A stretch of DNA of 18,971 bases from JBBCJM01 sp037190175 (GTDB lineage: Bacteria > Pseudomonadota > Alphaproteobacteria > Rhodobacterales > Rhodobacteraceae). The notes under the pieces were generated by a model. That model ran no database searches. It was not told the origin of the DNA and saw only the letters and a program-made list of their open reading frames with translations. This document shows positions 7,361 through 14,860 of the stretch, in pieces. Made by a program: the position numbers and the translations under genes. Each line of letters begins with the position of its first letter. Positions within the stretch are counted from its first letter, which is position 1. The stretch lies in assembly GCA_037190175.1 (NCBI GenBank), contig JBBCJM010000070.1, positions 1 through 18,971 on the forward strand, read 5' to 3'.

Positions 7361-7542
7361 CCGCTCCTGGCTCCCTGCCGGGCGCTCCTCGCTCGGGTCC
7401 CCTCCTGCTTCTCTTTCGGGGTTGCCAGTGGTTTACGCCATTGGTTCGAGTGAACCACTGGCTGGGGGGGGCGCGAAGCCCACGGGGGCTGGATGCTGGC
7501 CCCAGACCCCAGCGAGGAGCGCCCGCAGGGAGCGAGGAGCGG
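7361..7542. repeat. 182-bp nested inverted-repeat element
   Basis: The outer arms, 7361-7393 (CCGCTCCTGGCTCCCTGC...) and 7511-7542, are reverse complements except for one mismatch and one extra base over about 33 positions. Inside them, GCTGGGG at 7461-7467 can pair with CCCCAGC at 7507-7513. A sharper hairpin pairs CCAGTGGTT (7425-7433) with AACCACTGG (7453-7461), extendable by a wobble and two more pairs. No protein is encoded. It could be a non-autonomous (MITE/REP-like) repeat, a 3' mRNA-stabilising structure for the liv transcript, or a weak terminator; copies elsewhere in the genome would separate these. Confidence 0.75.
7425..7461. repeat. Central hairpin of the nested repeat element
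   Basis: Nine perfect base pairs (CCAGTGGTT / AACCACTGG) extend inward through T-G, A-T and C-G pairs and leave a 13-base loop. It is not followed by a T-run on the plus strand, so Rho-independent termination is not supported. Confidence 0.6.
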
Positions 7543-7559
7543 CGCCGGTCGCCCGTTCC

Positions 7560-7574
7560 CGACATATCCTGTCG
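7560..7574. promoter_or_regulatory. Dyad CGACA-n5-TGTCG upstream of the oxidoreductase gene
   Basis: A perfect 5-bp inverted repeat around TATCC lies 63 bp before the ATG at 7638. TATCCT inside it resembles a -10 hexamer (4 of 6), but I see no matching -35. It could be an operator; short dyads arise by chance in such GC-rich DNA. Confidence 0.25.
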
Positions 7575-7637
7575 CCTGCGAACATGCCCGCCCGGCCGCC
7601 CGCGGCAAGCTGGCCGCATGTCCCTGCGAGGTGCGCC

Positions 7638-10052
7638 ATGAAAACCCATACCCGCGTGCTTGTCATCGGCGGCGGCGCCGTCGGCTGTTCGGTCCTCTAC
7701 CACCTGACCAGGCTGGGCTGGTCGGACGTGATGCTGGTCGAGCGGTCGGAGCTGACCTCGGGCTCCACCTGGCACGCCGCGGGCGGGTTCCATACGCTGA
7801 ACGGCGACACCAACATGGCCGCCCTGCAGGGCTACACCATCCGGCTCTACCGCGAGCTGGAGCAGCTCACCGGCCTTTCCTGCGGCCTGCACCATGTGGG
7901 CGGCATCACCATGGCCGACAACGCCGCGCGGTTCGAGCAGATGAAGGCCGAGCGCGCCAAGCACCGCTACATGGGGCTGGACACCGAGATCCTGGGGCCC
8001 GAGGACATCGCCCGGATGACCGACGGGCTGGTCGATGTGAAGGGGATCATCGGCGCGCTCTACGATCCGCTGGACGGGCATCTGGACCCTTCGGGGACCA
8101 CCCACGCCTATGCCAAGGCCGCCCGGATGGGGGGCGCCGAGATCGTGCTGCACAACCGGGTGTTGGAAACCCGGCCGCACCCCGAGGGCTGGGAGGTAGT
8201 GACCGAGAAGGGCACGATCATCGCCGAGCACCTGGTGAACGCCGGCGGGCTCTGGGCGCGCGAGGTCGGCGCCATGGCCGGGGTCTACCTGCCGCTGCTG
8301 CCCATGGCGCACCAGTATCTGGTGACCGACGACATCCCCGAGATCATGGCGATCCTCGACCGCGGGCAGGAGTTCCCGCATGTGATGGACCCGGGCGGCG
8401 AGTTCTACCTGCGGCAGGAGGGGCGCGGGCTCTGCATCGGCTTCTACGAGAAACCCTGCGAGCCCTGGGCGGTGGACGGCACCCCCTGGGACTTCGGCCA
8501 TGAACTGCTGAACGAGCAGTGGGACAAGATCGAGGACAGTGTGAATTTCGCCTATCGCCGGATCCCGGTGCTGGAGCGTTCCGGGGTGAAGCGGGTGATC
8601 CATGGGCCCTTCACCTTCGCCCCCGACGGCAACCCACTGATCGGGCCGGTGCCGGGCTTGCGCAACTACTGGTCGGCCTGCGCGGTGATGGCGGGGTTCT
8701 CGCAGGGCGGCGGGATGGGGCTCGCCCTGGCGCAATGGATGATCCACGGCGAGGTGGAGCGCGACCCCCGCGGCTTCGACGTGGCGCGGTTCGGCGACTG
8801 GACCTCGCCGGGCTATACCGTGCCGAAGGTGATGGAAAACTACCGGATGCGGTTCAACGTCTCCTATCCCAACGAGGAACGCCCCGCCGCCCGCCCCTTC
8901 CGCACCACCCCGATGTACCAGGTCTTCGACGGGATGAACGCGGTCTGGGGCCAGCAATACGGGCTGGAGGTGGTGAACTACCATGCGCTGCCCGGCGAGC
9001 CGCGGTACGAGGAGCCCAGCTTCCGCCGCTCCAACGCCTGGGAGGCGACCGCGCAGGAAGTGCGCGCGGTGCGCGAGGGGGTGGGGATCAACGAGATCCA
9101 GAACTTCGGCAAGTACCGGGTGACCGGGCCGAAGGCGCGCGACTGGCTGGACCGGATCATGGCCGGGCGGATCCCGGCGCCGGGGCGGGTCAGCCTGACC
9201 CCGATGCTGGCGGCCTCCGGCAAGATCATCGGCGACTTCACCGTCTCCTGCCTGGGGCCGGAGGAGTTCCAGCTGACCGCCAGCTACGGCGCGCAGGGCT
9301 GGCACCTGCGCTGGTTCCGGCAACATGAGGAGCCCGGCGTAAGCATCGAGAACATCTCGGATTCCCGCTCGGGCTTCCAGATCGCCGGGCCGCGGGCGCG
9401 CGAGCTGCTGGCGCGGGTGACGCGGGCGGATGTCTCTCCGCAAGCCTTCCGCTTCATGGACGTGAAACGGATGACGGTCGGGATGGCCAACTGCATCGTG
9501 CAGCGGGTGAGCTACACCGCCGACCTGGGCTACGAGATCTTCACCGACCACATGTCGGTGCGGCACCTGTGGGATACCCTCTGGCCGGCCGGGCAGGACC
9601 TGGGCCTGCGCCCCTTCGGGATGCGGGCGATGATGTCGCTGCGGCTGGACAAGTGGTTCGGCAGTTGGGGCCGCGAGTTCTCGCCCGACTATACCCCGGC
9701 CGAGACGGGCCTTGACCGCTTCATCCGCTGGGACAAGGCGTTCATCGGCAAGGCCGCGGCGGAGGCCGAGAGGCAGCAGGGACCCAGGCGCCGGCTGGTG
9801 CCCCTGGTGGTGGAGGCCGCCGAGGCCGACGTGGTGGCCTGGGAGCCGATCTGGCTCGACGGCGAGGTGGTGGGGTTCTGCACCTCGGGCGGGTTCAGCC
9901 ACTGGACGGGCCGGTCGGTGGCGCAGGGCTTCCTGCCCGCCGAGCGGGTGCAGGATGGCCTCGCCTGCGAGATCGAGATCCTGGGCGAACGCCGCCCCGC
10001 ACGGGTGCATCTGGCGCCCTTGTGGGACGACGGCGGGCGGATGCGGGGCTGA
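7638..10052 (+). CDS. FAD-dependent oxidoreductase with GcvT domain (dimethylglycine/sarcosine dehydrogenase family)
   Basis: This is an 804-aa cytoplasmic flavoenzyme. The N-terminal half is a DAO-type FAD domain: GGGAVG dinucleotide fold (residues 11-16), E35 for the ribose, and TSGSTWHAAGG, where H46 corresponds to the histidine that covalently holds FAD in dimethylglycine dehydrogenase. The C-terminal half (about 430-800) is a folate-binding aminomethyltransferase (GcvT) fold with NFGKYRVTGPKA, SYTADLGYEIF and GLRPFGMRAMMSLRLDK. Family members oxidatively demethylate dimethylglycine, sarcosine or related N-methyl amines and pass the one-carbon unit to tetrahydrofolate. The start has GAGG upstream. 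It follows the liv operon after a 280-bp gap holding a repeat element, so it may be separately transcribed. Exact substrate is unknown. It converges on the DUF2332 gene with 13 bp between stops. Confidence 0.9.
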   Translation: MKTHTRVLVIGGGAVGCSVLYHLTRLGWSDVMLVERSELTSGSTWHAAGGFHTLNGDTNMAALQGYTIRLYRELEQLTGLSCGLHHVGGITMADNAARFEQMKAERAKHRYMGLDTEILGPEDIARMTDGLVDVKGIIGALYDPLDGHLDPSGTTHAYAKAARMGGAEIVLHNRVLETRPHPEGWEVVTEKGTIIAEHLVNAGGLWAREVGAMAGVYLPLLPMAHQYLVTDDIPEIMAILDRGQEFPHVMDPGGEFYLRQEGRGLCIGFYEKPCEPWAVDGTPWDFGHELLNEQWDKIEDSVNFAYRRIPVLERSGVKRVIHGPFTFAPDGNPLIGPVPGLRNYWSACAVMAGFSQGGGMGLALAQWMIHGEVERDPRGFDVARFGDWTSPGYTVPKVMENYRMRFNVSYPNEERPAARPFRTTPMYQVFDGMNAVWGQQYGLEVVNYHALPGEPRYEEPSFRRSNAWEATAQEVRAVREGVGINEIQNFGKYRVTGPKARDWLDRIMAGRIPAPGRVSLTPMLAASGKIIGDFTVSCLGPEEFQLTASYGAQGWHLRWFRQHEEPGVSIENISDSRSGFQIAGPRARELLARVTRADVSPQAFRFMDVKRMTVGMANCIVQRVSYTADLGYEIFTDHMSVRHLWDTLWPAGQDLGLRPFGMRAMMSLRLDKWFGSWGREFSPDYTPAETGLDRFIRWDKAFIGKAAAEAERQQGPRRRLVPLVVEAAEADVVAWEPIWLDGEVVGFCTSGGFSHWTGRSVAQGFLPAERVQDGLACEIEILGERRPARVHLAPLWDDGGRMRG

Positions 10053-10065
10053 GCCGGAGTTCGCC

Positions 10066-11097
10066 TCAGAGCCCCCGCCACTCCACCCATTGCCCGTGAA
10101 ACCCGGCGCGGCCGAGTGTGACCCGCCGCTCGCCCGGCCAGAGATGCAGGGTGACCCCGGCGCTGCCCGGGGTGTCGTCCTGCTCCATCGCCAGCCAGGC
10201 CAACGGGGCGTCCTGCGTCGCCCGCGCCCCGGCGGCGGCAATGGCCCGCCGGATGCGGTCCTGCGCCCCAGCCGGAAAATACTGGAAGGCGATGGTGTGG
10301 AAGACCAGATGGCAGGCCCCCTGCCCAGGCGCGCGCAACCGCGCCTCCAGCCAGCCGGCGGCATCGGCGCGGTCGAGGGGCGGCGGGGCCGCGGCCGCGA
10401 CCCGCAGCGCGGCGCGCAGGCGGGCGAGGCGCTCGGCCTGGTCGGGCCAGACGTAGGACAGCAGGCGCAGCCCGTCCTGCGCCGCCGACAGCGGGTTCAG
10501 GTCGACGCCCCGGCGCTCGGTCACGGCGAGCCCGGCCGAGGGCGGCAGCGCCCCGCGCCATTCGGGGGTCAGCACCACCTGCGCCTCCTCCGGCCCCAGC
10601 CGCAGTCCCGGCAGCACCAGCGCATAGCGGTCGAACAGCAGGTTCAGCCCGGCGCTGGCCCCGAGTTCCGAGAGCTTCAACGGCAGGCCGAAACGCGCCG
10701 CGACCTCCGTCGCCCCGGCGATCAGCACCGCACTGCGGCCGACCTCGTTGGTCTGCGGGGTATTGTCGATCCAGCCGGTCAGGAACCCGTCATGCCGGCG
10801 CAGCGCCCGGGCCACCGCGGCCTCCAGCCCGGGGGCGAGGCCGGGGGGATAGCATTCCGCCAGCGCCGGGTCCGCCCCGGTCAGCACCAGATGGTGCAGG
10901 CCGCCCGCCAGCCGCAGGGGCAGCGAGGCGCCGCCGGGGCCCAGGTCGCCGGCCCAGCCCCGCATCCGGTCGGCCACGTCCAGCGCCGGGAACAGCAGCC
11001 CCGGCAAGAGCCGCATCAGCCCGGCGGTGAAGGGCGAGCCCAGCGCCTCGCAGGCGCGGGCCTGATCCTCGAACGCCTTCCGCAATGCCTGGGTCAT
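10066..11097 (-). CDS. DUF2332 family protein
   Basis: This is a 343-aa cytoplasmic protein of the DUF2332 family. The recognisable block is LSELGASAGLNLLFDRYAL (about residues 140-158), a glycine-rich stretch after an acidic residue that resembles motif I of Rossmann-type methyltransferases. The family's activity is not established, so methyltransferase is only a possibility. Other typical features are the N-terminal RKAFEDQARACEALGSPF and HLVFHTIAFQYFP near residue 260, with GVTLHLWPGERRVTLGRAGFHG near the end. The ATG at 11097 has GGAGG six bases upstream. A promoter-like pair and a dyad lie in the 102-bp spacer shared with the divergent nucleotidyltransferase gene. Confidence 0.85.
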   Translation of the reverse strand: MTQALRKAFEDQARACEALGSPFTAGLMRLLPGLLFPALDVADRMRGWAGDLGPGGASLPLRLAGGLHHLVLTGADPALAECYPPGLAPGLEAAVARALRRHDGFLTGWIDNTPQTNEVGRSAVLIAGATEVAARFGLPLKLSELGASAGLNLLFDRYALVLPGLRLGPEEAQVVLTPEWRGALPPSAGLAVTERRGVDLNPLSAAQDGLRLLSYVWPDQAERLARLRAALRVAAAAPPPLDRADAAGWLEARLRAPGQGACHLVFHTIAFQYFPAGAQDRIRRAIAAAGARATQDAPLAWLAMEQDDTPGSAGVTLHLWPGERRVTLGRAGFHGQWVEWRGL

Positions 11098-11138
11098 GGC
11101 GCACCTCCGCGGGGAAGTCTGCCCCGGCGTCAGAGATC

Positions 11139-11155
11139 GGTCAATATTGCTGACC
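11139..11155. promoter_or_regulatory. Operator-like dyad GGTCA-n7-TGACC
   Basis: GGTCAATATTGCTGACC contains 5-bp inverted arms around an AT-rich centre and overlaps the predicted -10 of the DUF2332 promoter. This fits a repressor site in a divergent promoter region, but no regulator gene is in the window. Confidence 0.35.
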
Positions 11156-11171
11156 CGATTACCCTGTCCAA
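11143..11171 (-). promoter_or_regulatory. Possible sigma-70 promoter of the DUF2332 gene
   Basis: On the minus strand TTGGAC (11171-11166) and AATATT (11148-11143) are separated by 17 bases, correctly placed about 50 bp before the DUF2332 start. Matches to consensus are moderate (3 and 4 of 6), but AT-rich hexamers are rare in this DNA. Confidence 0.4.
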
Positions 11172-11199
11172 GCCGCCCGGCCCGTGACAGGCTGGCGCC

Positions 11200-11790
11200 A
11201 TGGTCCCGATCCTGATCCTGGCCGCCGGCGGCTCCACCCGCATGGCCCCGCGCGACAAGCTGACCGAAATGGTGGAGGGCCAGCCGCTGCTGTGCCGCAC
11301 CGCCCGGCGCGCCTTGGCCACCGAGGCGCCGGTGCTCGTCGTGCTGCCGCCCGACCGTCCCGACCGCGACCGGGCGGTGGAGGGGCTGGATCTCATCCGC
11401 GTATTGGCGGTCGAGGCGGCGCAGGGCATGACCGCCTCGCTGCGTGCGGGTCTCGCCGCGCTGCCCCCCGGCGCGACGGGCGTGATGGTCCTGCCCGCCG
11501 ACATGCCCGACCTCGACACGCCCGACCTGCGGCGGCTGCTGGAGGGTTTCGCCGCCGAGCCCGCCCGCATCCTGCGCGGCGCGGGGCAGGACGGCACCCC
11601 GGGCCATCCGGTGATCTTCCCGGCCGACCTGTTCCCCGAGCTGATGGCGCTCGCCGGCGACGAGGGCGGCCGGTCGGTGATCGCCCGGCATCGCGGGCGG
11701 CTGCGGCTCGTCCCCCTGCCCGGCGACCGGGCGCTGGTCGACCTCGACACGCCCGAGGACTGGGCGGCCTGGCGGGCGCGGCAGGGCTAG
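11200..11790 (+). CDS. MobA/MocA-like NTP transferase
   Basis: This is a 196-aa cytoplasmic nucleotidyltransferase of the NTP_transf_3 family. Residues 7-21 give the nucleotide-binding signature LAAGGSTRM followed by DKL. The acidic VLPADMPDLD metal-binding block follows near residue 98, then GTPGHPVIFP near 137 and DLDTPEDW near the C terminus. This is the pattern of molybdenum cofactor cytidylyltransferase (MocA), which attaches CMP to molybdopterin for xanthine-dehydrogenase-type enzymes. MobA-like guanylyl transfer or another nucleotide-sugar-like role is also possible, since no molybdoenzyme gene lies nearby. Its TAG overlaps the stop of the convergent RTX gene within a single CTAG. Confidence 0.82.
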   Translation: MVPILILAAGGSTRMAPRDKLTEMVEGQPLLCRTARRALATEAPVLVVLPPDRPDRDRAVEGLDLIRVLAVEAAQGMTASLRAGLAALPPGATGVMVLPADMPDLDTPDLRRLLEGFAAEPARILRGAGQDGTPGHPVIFPADLFPELMALAGDEGGRSVIARHRGRLRLVPLPGDRALVDLDTPEDWAAWRARQG

Positions 11791-14657
11791 GCGGCCAGCA
11801 GCCGCGCCTCGTGCGCCTTCAGCGTCACCCGGGCGGCGGGATAGGGCCGGCCCTGCCCCAGTTCGGGGAAGAGCGCCAGCACCTCTTCGCGCTGCGCGGC
11901 CTCCATGCCCGAGAGCGTGGCGGCGCCGGGCTGGAAGCTCTCGCTCCAGGCGCCCTCGGCGCAGACGATCTCGTGCCGTTCGAACAGCAGGTGCAGGTAG
12001 GTGACCGGGGCGGGCACGGGGATGCGGGCGATGCCGGGCCGGCCCACCAGATGCAGCGCGGCCACCAGCACCTCGCGCTCGCCGAAATAAAGCTCGGCCC
12101 GAGAACCGACGACCAGCATCCGGTGCTGCGGCGAGACGATCAGGTCGCGCTCGGGCAGGCCCTGGCCCAGCGCGCCGGCGGCGATCCGCACCGGAAGGAA
12201 GGCGGGCCGCGCGATCAGCTGCGCGGCCGAGAGCCGCCGCCGGCCGGCCCATTGCAGCGGCTGGAACCCGTGGTCGCGGGTCAGCACCAGGTCGCCGGGG
12301 CGCAGCGCCTCCACCCGGCGCGGCCCGCGGTCGGTGGCGATCAGCGCGCCGGGGGTGAAGCAGGGGATCACCCGCTCGATATTGGTGAAGCTCAGCGTGC
12401 CCACGGAATTGCCGAAGGCGTCGAAGAACTCGACCGTGCCGTTCTCGCGGTTCAGCGGGTCGTAGGTGATCCGGGTCTGCGGCTTGCCCCAGGCGGTGAG
12501 GTCCAGCACGTCGAAATCGATGCCGCCGGGATCCTCGCCCCCGTCGACGAAGCCGCCGGGGCCGCCGATGATCGTGTCGCTGCCCAGCCCGCCGTAGATG
12601 CTGTCGTTGCCCGCCCCGCCGTCCAGCAGGTCGTTCCCCGCCCCGCCATAGAGCAGGTCGTCGCCGTCGCCGCCCTCCAGCGTGTCGGCCCCGTTGCCGC
12701 CGTCGAGCGTGTCGTTGCCCGCCCCGCCCAGCAGGCTGTCCGCCCCGATCCCGCCCGAGAGGGAATCGTGGCCCTCGCCACCCTCCAGCGTGTCGTTGCC
12801 GTCGCCGCCGAAGAGGCTGTCGTTCCCGGCCCCGCCGTAAAGCTGGTCGTCGCCCAGCCCGCCGTTCAGCGTGTCGTCGCCCATCCCGCCCAGGATGGTG
12901 TCGTTGCCCGCGCCGCCGTCGACCAGATCGTTGTCGTGCTGCGACATCGCGTCGAAATGGACGTCCGACACCCGGATCGCCTGCTGGGCGTTGGCCAGGT
13001 CGGTGTATTCGATCACGAAATGCGAGACCGGGCCGGCGATCTCGTAGAGAACCGAGCCCAGCAGGTCGTCCGGCATGACCGCGCCGCCGGTCGCGGTGAC
13101 GGTATTGCCGCTGACGCTCAGCCAGGGCGAGGCCACGGTGATGGTGACGGGGATCAGGTTGCCGTTCGCGTCCCAGGCGCGGACCGTGACCGAATCGGTG
13201 AAGCCCGCGACGTCGATGTCCGAGACGCGGAAGCGGACGTTCGTCACCTCATTGGCCAGGCCCGACCCGGCGATGGCGCCGAAGTCGAAGGTGATCGAGG
13301 AGCTGGAATTGCCGCCGCCGTCCGCCGGGCGATAGACCTCTGCGCTGGAGTTCGGGTTGAACGGCTCGCCGCTGCCGACATAGATCGGATAGGCGCGTTC
13401 GTCGCCGGCGGCGACCACGCCGGTGCTCTCGGCCGAGAAGGTCGCCCCCGAGATCCCGCCCGAATAGCTGACCGTGACGCCGATGCCGCCGGTGTTCTGG
13501 GTGAAGGTCGAGGCCAGGTTCGCCTCGTCGGCATAGGTGTTCCAGGTGAAGGCCAGCGGCGAGGGCTCCGGCGTGTCGGAGCCGGCCACGATCAGGTCGT
13601 CGCCGTCGCCGCCATAGAGCGAGTCGTGGCCCGCCCCGCCGAAAAGCGTGTCGGCGCCGCCGCCGCCGAACAGCTGGTCGGCCCCTGCCCCGCCGGCCAG
13701 CACGTTGGCGTTGCCGTCGCCGGTCAGCGTGTCGTTGCCCGTGCCGCCGGTCAGGTTCTCGATGGAGACCAGCGTGTCGCTGCCCTCGCCGGTGGCGGTG
13801 TTGGAGACGAGGCTGGCGTTGATGCCGGTGGTCGCGGCGGACCAGTCGGCGGTGTCGTTGCCGGCGCCGCCGTCCAGCCGGTCGTTGCCCGCCCCGCCCG
13901 AGAGCGTGTCGTTGCCCGCGTCGCCATAGAGGCTGTCGTTGCCCGCCCCGCCATAGAGCCGGTCGTGGCCGTCGCCGCCGCGCAGGGTGTCCTGGCCCAG
14001 GCCGCCGTCCAGCGTGTCGTCGCCCCCGCCGCCCAACAGCGAATCGTTGCCGGCATTGCCGATCAGCAGGTTGGCCCCGCCGTCGCCGGTCAGCGTGTCG
14101 TTGCCCGAGCCGCCCGTGAGGTTCTCGATCGAGACCAGCGTGTCGCTGCCCTCGCCGGTGGCGGTGTTGGAAACGAGGCTGGCGTTGATGCCGGCGGTGG
14201 CGGCGGACCAGTCGGCGGTGTCGTTGCCCGCGCCGCCGTTCAGCGTGTCGTTGCCGGCCCCGCCCGCAAGCGTGTCGTCGCCGTCGCCGCCGAACAGCTG
14301 GTCGGCATTCGCCCCGCCGAACAGGCGGTCGTTGCCCGCCCCGCCCAGCAGCGTGTCGTCGCCCGCATCGCCGAAAAGCCAGTCGTCGTCGGTGCCGCCC
14401 TCGAGCGAATCCGTGCCGGCCCCGCCGAAGAGCGTGTCCCGGCCCGCCCCGCCATAGAGCCGGTCGTTGCCGTCCTCGCCGTAAAGCAGGTCGTCGCCGT
14501 CCTGGCCGTTCAGCGTGTCGGCGCCGGTCCCGCCATAGACGGTATCGTTGCCGCCGCCCGCATTGACCAGATCGTTGCCGCCAAGCGCGTTGATGAGATC
14601 GGGGTCGCTGCCGCCGGTAAGCGTGTTGGCCGAACCGTTGCCGTTGATCGTCGCCAC
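11787..14657 (-). CDS. RTX calcium-binding protein with beta-rich insert and C-terminal Hint module
   Basis: This is a 956-aa acidic protein. Residues 1-362 are largely GGxGxDxLx nonapeptides (RTX, calcium-binding parallel beta-roll). About 363-570 is an unassigned beta-rich domain, and RTX repeats resume to about 735. From C766 (VIP-CFTPG) there is a Hint_2-type module with SPQHRM and FERHEIV...GAWSESFQPG. RTX proteins usually leave the cell by type I secretion; Hint modules can self-cleave at the leading cysteine, so C-terminal processing is possible. I chose the GTG at 14657 because GGAGG lies nine bases upstream and the product begins (M)ATINGNG, as many RTX proteins do. The longer GTG at 14696 adds basic residues. 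Within the RTX block a 122-residue unit is nearly duplicated. There is no cleavable signal peptide. Target and role are unknown. Confidence 0.88.
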   Translation of the reverse strand: MATINGNGSANTLTGGSDPDLINALGGNDLVNAGGGNDTVYGGTGADTLNGQDGDDLLYGEDGNDRLYGGAGRDTLFGGAGTDSLEGGTDDDWLFGDAGDDTLLGGAGNDRLFGGANADQLFGGDGDDTLAGGAGNDTLNGGAGNDTADWSAATAGINASLVSNTATGEGSDTLVSIENLTGGSGNDTLTGDGGANLLIGNAGNDSLLGGGGDDTLDGGLGQDTLRGGDGHDRLYGGAGNDSLYGDAGNDTLSGGAGNDRLDGGAGNDTADWSAATTGINASLVSNTATGEGSDTLVSIENLTGGTGNDTLTGDGNANVLAGGAGADQLFGGGGADTLFGGAGHDSLYGGDGDDLIVAGSDTPEPSPLAFTWNTYADEANLASTFTQNTGGIGVTVSYSGGISGATFSAESTGVVAAGDERAYPIYVGSGEPFNPNSSAEVYRPADGGGNSSSSITFDFGAIAGSGLANEVTNVRFRVSDIDVAGFTDSVTVRAWDANGNLIPVTITVASPWLSVSGNTVTATGGAVMPDDLLGSVLYEIAGPVSHFVIEYTDLANAQQAIRVSDVHFDAMSQHDNDLVDGGAGNDTILGGMGDDTLNGGLGDDQLYGGAGNDSLFGGDGNDTLEGGEGHDSLSGGIGADSLLGGAGNDTLDGGNGADTLEGGDGDDLLYGGAGNDLLDGGAGNDSIYGGLGSDTIIGGPGGFVDGGEDPGGIDFDVLDLTAWGKPQTRITYDPLNRENGTVEFFDAFGNSVGTLSFTNIERVIPCFTPGALIATDRGPRRVEALRPGDLVLTRDHGFQPLQWAGRRRLSAAQLIARPAFLPVRIAAGALGQGLPERDLIVSPQHRMLVVGSRAELYFGEREVLVAALHLVGRPGIARIPVPAPVTYLHLLFERHEIVCAEGAWSESFQPGAATLSGMEAAQREEVLALFPELGQGRPYPAARVTLKAHEARLLAA
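13714..13880. repeat. Internal direct repeat in RTX gene, copy A
   Basis: This segment matches 14080-14246 at a constant offset of 366 bp with few substitutions and no visible gap. On the minus strand it encodes GNDTADWSAATTGINASLVS and the following NTATGEGSDTLVSIENLTGG. Confidence 0.8.
14080..14246. repeat. Internal direct repeat in RTX gene, copy B
   Basis: This is the second copy of the 366-bp-spaced repeat. The encoded segment differs from copy A mainly by ATAGINA against ATTGINA and GGSGND against GGTGND. Confidence 0.8.
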
Positions 14658-14666
14658 AGACCCCTG

Positions 14667-14671
14667 CCTCC
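14667..14671 (-). promoter_or_regulatory. Ribosome binding site deciding the RTX gene start
   Basis: GGAGG on the minus strand sits nine bases before the GTG at 14657, favouring it over the longer in-frame GTG at 14696. Confidence 0.55.
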
Positions 14672-14788
14672 GCACCGAACCCGGCGCACCCGTCACCCGA
14701 TCCCGATGGCTAGCCGGACTTTCTGGCGAAGTGGTGAACGGCGCAGGATCAATCCGGTGCGATTTCGCGTCGGGAATATGGCGGTGCG

Positions 14789-14820
14789 GAAAATGGAAAC
14801 GGGGGCCCGAAGACCCCCGT
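14789..14820 (-). terminator. Rho-independent terminator of the upstream RTX/LamG gene
   Basis: Read on the minus strand, ACGGGGG (14820-14814) pairs with CCCCCGT (14805-14799) around an 8-base loop. The stem is followed by TTTCCATTTT, about 40 bp after the stop at 14861. It separates the two RTX genes, so the downstream one likely has its own promoter in 14658-14788, where I could not pick a clear pair. Confidence 0.7.
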
Positions 14821-14860
14821 CCCGCACACCCCGGTCGGGGCGGGCTGCATAACTCGTCAC

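Noticed and set aside
7260..10364. 1034-codon open frame antisense to the FAD/GcvT oxidoreductase
   Set aside because: Low-complexity His/Pro/Arg-rich translation without domains, typical of the antisense frame of GC-rich genes.
12540..14640. Short regularly spaced repeats resembling a CRISPR array
   Set aside because: The period is that of coding RTX nonapeptides (27 bp and multiples), repeats are degenerate, and there are no unique spacers or cas genes.
11184..14852. 1222-codon open frame antisense to the first RTX gene, with repetitive PAVQRVVA-like translation
   Set aside because: It mirrors the RTX repeat codons read backwards, has no ribosome site or domain, and the sense frame carries clear RTX and Hint motifs.
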